A stretch of 9,355 nt of DNA from NCBI GenBank assembly GCA_964416315.1, contig CAYQDR010000161.1:1-9355 (forward strand), written 5' to 3'. The DNA comes from CAYQDR01 sp964416315 (GTDB lineage Bacteria; Methylomirabilota; Methylomirabilia; Rokubacteriales; DASRDR01). Positions within the stretch are counted from its first letter, which is position 1. Each line of letters opens with the position of its first letter. Under the pieces are notes generated by a model. The model ran no database searches, was not told the DNA's origin, and saw nothing but the letters and a program-made list of their open reading frames with translations. Positions 5,433 through 9,355 of this stretch are shown one piece after another. A program made the position numbers and the translations under genes.

Positions 5433-6008
5433 ATGGCACCCACGCTCGCCGCGCGGTTGGCCGACGTCACGCTCCCCGATGCCGACGGCTCAAAGGTCCG
5501 GCTCGGCTCCCTCTGGGAGCAGGGCCCGGCCGTGCTCGTCTTCCTCCGCCACTACGGCTGAATCTTCTGCCGCGAGCACGTCGCGCAGTTGCGCGCGCAC
5601 GAGCCGGCCTTCCGCGAGGCGGCGGCGCGCCTGGCCGCTATCGGCCTCGGGGATCGGCAGTACGCGCGCTTCTTCCGCGAGGAGACGGGCATCGCCTTCC
5701 CGCTCCTCGTCGACGAGGAGCGGAAGGCCTACCGGGCCGCCGGGCTCCGGTCGGCGAACCTCCTCCACCTCCTCCGGCGCGACAACGCCCGGGCCCGCGC
5801 CCGGGCGCGCGCGGCCGGCCACCGGCAGCATCGCCTCGGTCAGAACCCCTTCCAGCTCGGCGCGAGCTTCGTCTTCGGGCCCGGGAACGCGGACCTGTTC
5901 GCCCACGTGAGCGAGACGTTCGGGGACAACGCCGCGCCCGCGGCGCTCCTGGCCGCACTGCGCGGGCCGGCGACGGGGCGATCGTCGGACGCGGGCATCC
6001 GCCGATGA
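5433..6008 (+). CDS. Peroxiredoxin-like selenoprotein (AhpC/TSA_2 or SelU-like) with in-frame TGA = Sec43
   Basis: The thioredoxin-fold protein has 191 residues. It begins MAPTLAARLADVTLPDADG (ATG 5433, GAGG six bases upstream). At codon 43 (5559-5561) lies TGA in VFLRHYG-U-IFCREHVAQL. Relatives have Cys at this site (CxxC), so the motif becomes UxxC with Cys46 as the resolving residue. The same frame continues without another stop through FPLLVDEERKAYRAAG and the typical end NPFQLGASFVFGPGNADLFAHVSETFGDNA to TGA at 6006. A SECIS-like hairpin lies at 5579-5597. The likely role is a selenium-dependent thiol peroxidase or oxidoreductase in the cytoplasm; no signal peptide is seen. The gene lies between the CoA-binding gene and a CxxC homologue, as one operon. 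Ordinary annotation would split it into a 42-residue fragment and a truncated ORF. The alternatives are a nonsense mutation or a base error (TGC to TGA). The host must carry selA, selB, selC and selD. Confidence 0.85.
5579..5597 (+). promoter_or_regulatory. Bacterial SECIS-like hairpin after the in-frame TGA
   Basis: CG (5579-5580) pairs with CG (5596-5597). U5581 is bulged, CGCGC (5582-5586) pairs with GCGCG (5591-5595), and the apical loop is AGUU. The loop begins 25 bases after the TGA and has G among its first two bases. The Escherichia coli fdhF element has the same plan: two basal pairs, a bulged U, a short stem and a 4-base loop with GU. A competing hairpin at 5567-5588 (8 pairs, one bulged C, GCACG loop) also exists but sits nearer the TGA. 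Confidence 0.6.
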
Positions 6009-6038
6009 GTCCGCCGCGACACGAGAGGAGCGACTGAC

Positions 6039-6695
6039 ATGACGACGAGCGAGTTCCGACCGCCGATGCGGCCGGGAGACGCGGCCCCCGACTTCACCCT
6101 GCCGGCCGTGCACCGGGACGGGACCGTCTCCCTCGCCGACTACCGGGGGCGCAGCCCGCTCCTCCTGGCGCTCTTCCGCGGGATCTACTGTCCGTTCTGC
6201 CGGCGGCAGATCGCGCAGCTCGGGCTCACGCGGGAGAAGCTCCTCGCGCTGGGGGTCGAGACCCTCGCCGTCGTCGCCAGCCAGCTCGAGCGCGCCCGCC
6301 TGTATTTCCGGTACCGCCCGACGCGCGTTCCGCTCGCGGCCGACCCCGACCTGGTGATCCACCGCGCCTTCGGGGTTCCGAAGCTCGAGGCGACGCCGAA
6401 GGTCATGGAAGCCCTGCGAACCGTGCGGACCGACGCGTCGGGCGCCCTGCCCGAACCCCTGCCGATCCTGGACGCGGCGAACGCGCTCGACGAGATGGAC
6501 AGGTTCGAGTTCACCGAGACCGACACCGCGGAGGCGGAGCGGCAATTCCCCATGGACATCGGGCAGTTCCTGGTGGACCGCGAGGGGATCGTGCGGTGGG
6601 CCAACCTCGAGAGCGCGAAGGGGGGATGGGCCGGCATCGGCAAATTCCCGACCGACGAGGAGCTGCTCGCCGCGGCGCGGGCGCTCGGACGATAG
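6039..6695 (+). CDS. Peroxiredoxin-like AhpC/TSA-family protein with CPFC active site
   Basis: The 218-residue protein has a thioredoxin fold. MRPGDAAPDFTLPAVHRDG (about 10-28) is the classic AhpC/TSA opening. FRGIYCPFCRRQIAQL carries Cys51 and Cys54. AADPDLVIHRAFGV is the conserved middle strand, and VDREGIVRWANLE the late strand. The insert between about 115 and 160 (TVRTDASGALPEPLP onward) is longer than in classical peroxiredoxins and fits the 'peroxiredoxin-like' branch. It probably reduces peroxides or acts as a thiol-disulfide oxidoreductase in the cytoplasm. The ATG at 6039 has AGGAG eight bases upstream. It starts 30 bases after the selenoprotein stop and is likely in the same operon. 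Its CxxC aligns with the UxxC of the upstream neighbour, so the pair may be divergent duplicates with Cys and Sec active sites. Confidence 0.87.
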   Translation: MTTSEFRPPMRPGDAAPDFTLPAVHRDGTVSLADYRGRSPLLLALFRGIYCPFCRRQIAQLGLTREKLLALGVETLAVVASQLERARLYFRYRPTRVPLAADPDLVIHRAFGVPKLEATPKVMEALRTVRTDASGALPEPLPILDAANALDEMDRFEFTETDTAEAERQFPMDIGQFLVDREGIVRWANLESAKGGWAGIGKFPTDEELLAAARALGR

Positions 6696-6729
6696 CGAGC
6701 CGGGCCCTCGCCGGCGAGCGGCACGGACG

Positions 6730-7767
6730 GTGCGGCGGCGCGACCTCCTGGGTCTCGCGGCCGGGCTCCTCGGGGCCGGCCGGCCGGGGCGCGCCCGGGC
6801 CCGGGAGGCGGGCCGTACGATCGTCGTGTACGACCCCGTCTTCCTGGCGCACCGCGCCGACGACCATCCCGAGCGCCCCGAGCGGCTCGTCGTCATCATG
6901 CAGGCCCTCCGCGCGGTGCCGGCGCTCGGCCTCGTCGCGCCGCGTCCGGCCACGCTCGACGAGCTGCGGCTGGTCCACACGGCCGAGCACGTCGAGCGGA
7001 TCCGGCGCCTGTCGGCGCGCGGTGGGGGCCGGGTGGACGCCGACACCTACGTGACCCCGCGGACCTTCGAGGTCGCCCGGACGGCCGTGGGGGCGCTCCT
7101 CACCGCGGTGGACCGGCTCGCCGCCCGGCAGGCCCGGAACGCCTTCTGCGCCGTGCGGCCGCCGGGCCACCACGCGAGCGCCGACCGCGCCATGGGCTTC
7201 TGCGTGTTCAACCAGGTCGCGGTCGCGGCGCGCTATCTCCAGGCGACGACGCCGTGGCGGCGGGTCCTGATCGTCGACTTCGACGTCCACCACGGCAACG
7301 GCACCCAGGCCGTCTTCTACACCGACCCCTCCGTCTTCTACCTCTCGGTCCACCGGGACCCGTTCTACCCGGGCACCGGCGCGGCCTCCGAGCGGGGCGT
7401 CGGGACGACCCTGAACCTCCCCTTCCCCCCGGGCACGCCGCGCGACGTCATCCTCGGGGCCTACGAGGCGGCGGTCCGGCGCGCCGCCGGGGAGTTCCGG
7501 CCGGACGTGGTGCTCGTCTCCGCCGGCTTCGACGGCTACCGGGACGACCCGATCGGCGGCCTGGGCTACGAGATCGAGGACTACCGGCGCCTGATGGGGG
7601 TGGTGGCGCAGGTGGCGCCCGGCGGCCGGGTGATCTCGGCGCTGGAAGGCGGCTACCATCTCGGCGCGCTGGGGGCCTGCGTCGTGGCCCACCTGGAGCC
7701 CTTGCTGCACGGGGCCGGCCGGGCGCCGGCCACCCCGTCCTCTCCGACGCCCCGCGCGCACCCGTGA
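6730..7767 (+). CDS. Histone-deacetylase-family amidohydrolase with Tat-like signal peptide
   Basis: The 345-residue protein has a zinc deacetylase fold of the class II HDAC/acetylpolyamine amidohydrolase type, which removes acetyl groups from amines. It has DHPERPERL (45-53), RPPGHHA (143-149, the catalytic His pair), and VDFDVHHGNGTQ (182-193) with zinc ligands Asp185 and His187. Asp268 in SAGFDGYRDDP is the third ligand, and the transition-state Tyr309 lies in LEGGYH. All key residues are present. The start MRRRDLLGLAAGLLGAG followed by an AxA site (A22-R-A24) looks like a twin-arginine signal, so the enzyme may act outside the cytoplasm, which is unusual for this family. The GTG at 6730 lacks a good ribosome-binding site; it is chosen because it gives the RR motif and no later start precedes the conserved domain. 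It is 34 bases after the peroxiredoxin-like gene and 18 bases before the MFS gene. Confidence 0.9.
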   Translation: MRRRDLLGLAAGLLGAGRPGRARAREAGRTIVVYDPVFLAHRADDHPERPERLVVIMQALRAVPALGLVAPRPATLDELRLVHTAEHVERIRRLSARGGGRVDADTYVTPRTFEVARTAVGALLTAVDRLAARQARNAFCAVRPPGHHASADRAMGFCVFNQVAVAARYLQATTPWRRVLIVDFDVHHGNGTQAVFYTDPSVFYLSVHRDPFYPGTGAASERGVGTTLNLPFPPGTPRDVILGAYEAAVRRAAGEFRPDVVLVSAGFDGYRDDPIGGLGYEIEDYRRLMGVVAQVAPGGRVISALEGGYHLGALGACVVAHLEPLLHGAGRAPATPSSPTPRAHP

Positions 7768-7773
7768 TAGCAT
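7765..7773 (+). promoter_or_regulatory. Candidate extended -10 TGATAGCAT before the MFS gene
   Basis: TG-A-TAGCAT overlaps the TGA stop of the deacetylase gene and ends 12 bases before the ATG at 7786, predicting a very short leader. It has the same form as TGATAGGGT upstream of 610. It may simply reflect the stop codon, so the call is weak. Confidence 0.3.
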
Positions 7774-7785
7774 CGCGGGGCCGAA

Positions 7786-9072
7786 ATGGAGGAGGCAGCG
7801 GAGCGGCCCGCCCACACGCGCCACAACTTCCTCGCCCTCGGCCTCGACTACTCCTTTTTCCTCATCGGGATGTCGTTCGCCTCCCAGGTGACGATCCTCC
7901 CGGCCTTCGCGGCGCATCTCGGTGCCTCGAACGTCGTCATCGGGGCCGTTCCGGCCGTGCTCATGCTCGGCTGGTTCCTCCCCTCGCTCTTCGCCGCCCA
8001 CCACACGGAGCGGCTGGAACGGAAGCTCCCGTTCGTCCTCCGGTACACGGTCTGGGAGCGGGTGCCCCTCGGGGTGCTCGCCGCCGTCGCATTCTTCCTC
8101 GCCGGGCCCGCGCCGACGCTCACGCTCGGGGTGCTCCTCCTGCTCCTCCTCGTGATGACGGGGGTCGGGGGCGCCCTCATGCCGGCCTGGATGGACATCG
8201 TGGGCCGGACGATCCCGACGACGCTGCGCGGCCGGTTCTTCGGGGCCGCGAACGTCGTGGGGAGCGCGGGCGGCCTGCTCGGCAGCCTGCTCACCGCCTA
8301 CATCCTGGCCGCCGTCGAGCCGCCCCGGAGCTACGGCTTCTGCTTCCTCGCCGGGACGGTGTTCCTGGCGCTGTCGTACGCCGCGCTGGCGACGACGCGC
8401 GAGCCCACGGGTGCCGTCGCCTCCACGGCGGTCTCCCTCGGCGCCTATCTCCGCCGGATGCCGGCCCTCCTCCGGCGCGACCGCAACCTCTCCTGGTTCC
8501 TCGTGGCGCGCGGGTTCGGAACGCTCGGGGCGATGGCCAACGGCTTCTACACGGTGTACGCGCTCCGCGCCTGGGAGGCGCCCGAGTGGCAAGTGGGCGT
8601 CTTCACGACCATCTTCCTGGCCGGCCAGCTCGTCGGCAACCTGGGGCTCGGGTGGCTGGCCGACCACGCGGGGCACCGCCTGGTCCTCGTCCTCGGCCTG
8701 GGCGCGATGGTGGCCGGGAATCTGGTCGCCCTCGGGGCGGGCTCGGTCGAGACGTTCAGCCCGGTCTTCGCCCTGGCAGGGATCCACAACGCCGCGGTCC
8801 ACGTCTCGGCGCGGACGATCCTGCTCGAGCTGGCGGCGGACGTCGTCGAGCGGCCGACCTACATCGGGCTCGCCAACACGGCGCTGGCGCCGCTCAGCTT
8901 CGGAGCGCCCCTCGTCGCCGGCCTGATGGCCGACCGCCTGGGGTTCGCCACCGTCTTCGGCGTGGCCGCGGCGCTCTCCGCCGTCAGCCTGGTGCTCCTG
9001 CTCGCCCGGGTGCGGGAGCCCCGCCACGCGCGGCGCGACACGCGGGGCTCCTCCACGGGTCACGGACGTTGA
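7786..9072 (+). CDS. MFS transporter, 12 predicted membrane helices
   Basis: The 428-residue integral membrane protein is hydrophobic throughout. Candidate helices are near 20-42, 48-70, 92-107, 111-130, 152-175, 184-202, 235-258, 270-290, 299-318, 325-345, 360-382 and 386-407, with a cytoplasmic loop around 203-232. The loop between helices 8 and 9 reads GWLADHAGHR (289-298), which matches the MFS motif A pattern GxLaDrxGrr. RGRFFGAANVVGSAGG (148-163) resembles the helix-5 region. The substrate cannot be read from sequence; a drug- or metabolite-exporter type is possible. The ATG at 7786 follows the deacetylase stop by 18 bases, so the enzyme and transporter may share a substrate. The C-terminal tail (408-428) is hydrophilic and rich in Arg, Gly and Ser. 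The stop TGA is directly followed by the attC-like hairpin. Confidence 0.87.
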   Translation: MEEAAERPAHTRHNFLALGLDYSFFLIGMSFASQVTILPAFAAHLGASNVVIGAVPAVLMLGWFLPSLFAAHHTERLERKLPFVLRYTVWERVPLGVLAAVAFFLAGPAPTLTLGVLLLLLLVMTGVGGALMPAWMDIVGRTIPTTLRGRFFGAANVVGSAGGLLGSLLTAYILAAVEPPRSYGFCFLAGTVFLALSYAALATTREPTGAVASTAVSLGAYLRRMPALLRRDRNLSWFLVARGFGTLGAMANGFYTVYALRAWEAPEWQVGVFTTIFLAGQLVGNLGLGWLADHAGHRLVLVLGLGAMVAGNLVALGAGSVETFSPVFALAGIHNAAVHVSARTILLELAADVVERPTYIGLANTALAPLSFGAPLVAGLMADRLGFATVFGVAAALSAVSLVLLLARVREPRHARRDTRGSSTGHGR

Positions 9073-9073
9073 C

Positions 9074-9131
9074 GGCTAACGCCAGCGCTCAGCGGCCGGT
9101 GCAGCCGGTCCGCTGAAGCGCTTCGTTAGGC
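9074..9131 (-). mobile_element. attC-like integron recombination site (58-bp imperfect palindrome)
   Basis: CTAACG (9076-9081) pairs with CGTTAG (9124-9129). AGCGCT (9084-9089) pairs with AGCGCT (9117-9122), CAGCGG (9090-9095) with CCGCTG (9110-9115), and CCGG (9096-9099) with CCGG (9105-9108), around a TGCAG loop. A9116 and T9109 are extrahelical and CC/T forms an internal bulge. Read on the minus strand, the R'' box is GCCTAAC (fits RYYYAAC) and the R' box is GTTAGCC (one base off GTTRRRY). Paired R and L boxes, single unpaired bases on one arm and a 58-bp length are attC hallmarks. No integrase gene is in view. It could alternatively serve as a terminator between convergent genes, but no T-run follows. 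Confidence 0.55.
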
Positions 9132-9355
9132 AGATCTGCCCCCCGCTCGTCGGAGTTCTCTCGCTTTCAAACGAAGGAACGGTCTCATCATCGGGTCGCT
9201 GAAGCGATAGCATTGCCGCTTCCGAACAGGCACCGCAGTCAACACACGGCCCCTAACTTCGCCGACAAACTCACCGAGTCCGGGCACGACTCCTTGAATC
9301 GTTAGGGCCCGCGCATAAATAATGTCTACATTGTAGAGGTTGGCGTGTACGCTGC
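9126..9355 (-). CDS. Possible 3' end of an unrecognised minus-strand gene (runs off right edge)
   Basis: A minus-strand frame is open from the right edge for 75 codons. It reads from SVHANLYNVDIIYARALT through YRFSDPMMRPFLRLKARELR to a TAA at 9126-9128. That stop lies in the GCCTAAC R'' box of the attC-like site, a common position for stops of integron cassette genes. Codon use is much less G/C-biased at third positions than in the other genes, as expected for foreign DNA. The YRFSDPxxRxxLRL phrase recalls the C-terminus of some AAA/archaeal-type ATPases, a weak impression only. A 76-codon open stretch can arise by chance at this composition, and the frame crosses the palindromes at 9248-9309 and 9325-9337, so it may not be real. 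Confidence 0.35.
   Translation of the reverse strand, partial: SVHANLYNVDIIYARALTIQGVVPGLGEFVGEVRGRVLTAVPVRKRQCYRFSDPMMRPFLRLKARELRRAGGRSA
9248..9309. repeat. Second CTAAC/GTTAG inverted repeat, possible degenerate attC
   Basis: CCCTAAC (9251-9257) pairs with GTTAGGG (9301-9307), with two further GG/CC pairs outside across a bulged C. GAGTC (9276-9280) and GACTC (9288-9292) can pair inside. Length and arm sequences resemble the site at 9074-9131, but the interior is asymmetric and a large loop stays unpaired. If real, it would bound a tiny cassette of about 180 bp with the first site. Confidence 0.3.
9325..9337. promoter_or_regulatory. 6-1-6 palindrome, operator-like
   Basis: TCTACA-T-TGTAGA is a perfect inverted repeat in an AT-rich patch (CATAAATAATG precedes it), unlike the surrounding DNA. 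TACA/TGTA half-sites recall BlaI/MecI/CopY-family operators, although those usually have a two-base centre. It could control a plus-strand gene just beyond the right edge. It conflicts with the low-confidence minus-strand ORF across the same bases. Confidence 0.35.

Noticed and set aside
5589..6008. Separate gene starting at TTG 5589
   Set aside because: It would lack the active site and the N-terminal strands of the fold. It is the downstream part of the TGA-containing selenoprotein frame.
6707..6718. CTCGCCGGCGAG palindrome between 6695 and 6730 as a terminator
   Set aside because: It has no loop and no T-run, and such short GC palindromes are expected by chance here.
6511..9063. Minus-strand ORF of 850 residues opposite the deacetylase and MFS genes
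   Set aside because: Low-complexity RR/GEE/DR-rich translation. The plus strand carries two clear proteins with intact motifs and membrane helices.
7254..9116. Plus-strand ORF of 620 residues in another frame of the deacetylase and MFS genes
   Set aside because: Off-frame reading of well-supported genes, rich in Arg, Gly and Pro.
9076..9213. 45-codon minus-strand ORF ending through the attC-like site
   Set aside because: It reads entirely across the palindrome and has no recognisable domain. The overlapping frame with its stop in the R'' box is slightly better supported, and neither is strong.

Overview
The window is very GC-rich DNA whose genes strongly prefer G or C at third codon positions. 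It reads like a chromosome segment from an uncultured soil or groundwater bacterium. The GC content, the dispersed CCCTCTCCCCC/GGGGGAGAGGG repeat and the gene mix would suit Rokubacteria/Methylomirabilota-like lineages, but that placement is inference and no marker gene here proves it. No tRNA, rRNA or CRISPR array was seen.

Left half, minus strand. In transcription order there is a hydantoinase/dihydropyrimidinase-family amidohydrolase (2431-3957), a 71-residue membrane protein resembling DUF6116 (2206-2421), a MaoC-type hydratase (1694-2200) and phosphonoacetaldehyde hydrolase phnX (867-1697). These four are packed as one operon. A small secreted-protein gene with two compensating frameshifts (191-610) follows, and then the first 46 codons of glnS (1-140). 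Two copies of a palindromic repeat sit exactly at two operon junctions. They encode the C-terminal tail of the upstream protein and a purine-rich stretch just before the next start codon.

Right half, plus strand. A divergent promoter region (3958-4126) leads to a KdpD-like DUF4118 membrane protein (4127-4894). Next come a CoA-binding protein (4972-5424), a peroxiredoxin-like protein (5433-6008), a second peroxiredoxin-like protein (6039-6695), a histone-deacetylase-family amidohydrolase with a Tat-like signal (6730-7767) and an MFS transporter (7786-9072). The main discovery is the gene at 5433-6008. An in-frame TGA at codon 43 occupies the first cysteine of the CxxC active site, the reading frame continues to 6008, and a hairpin with a bulged U and a four-base loop follows the TGA, like a bacterial SECIS. 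It is therefore most likely a selenoprotein (UxxC), paired with a CxxC homologue directly downstream.

Right edge (9073-9355). Base composition drops. The MFS gene is followed at once by a 58-bp imperfect palindrome with integron attC-like architecture. Beyond it lie a second, weaker CTAAC/GTTAG pair, a possible C-terminal fragment of a minus-strand gene whose TAA lies in the attC-like R'' box, and a 6-1-6 palindrome resembling a repressor operator. This edge looks like the start of an accessory region.

Several genes have a TANNNT -10-like hexamer 6-7 bases before the start codon, suggesting leaderless transcripts.
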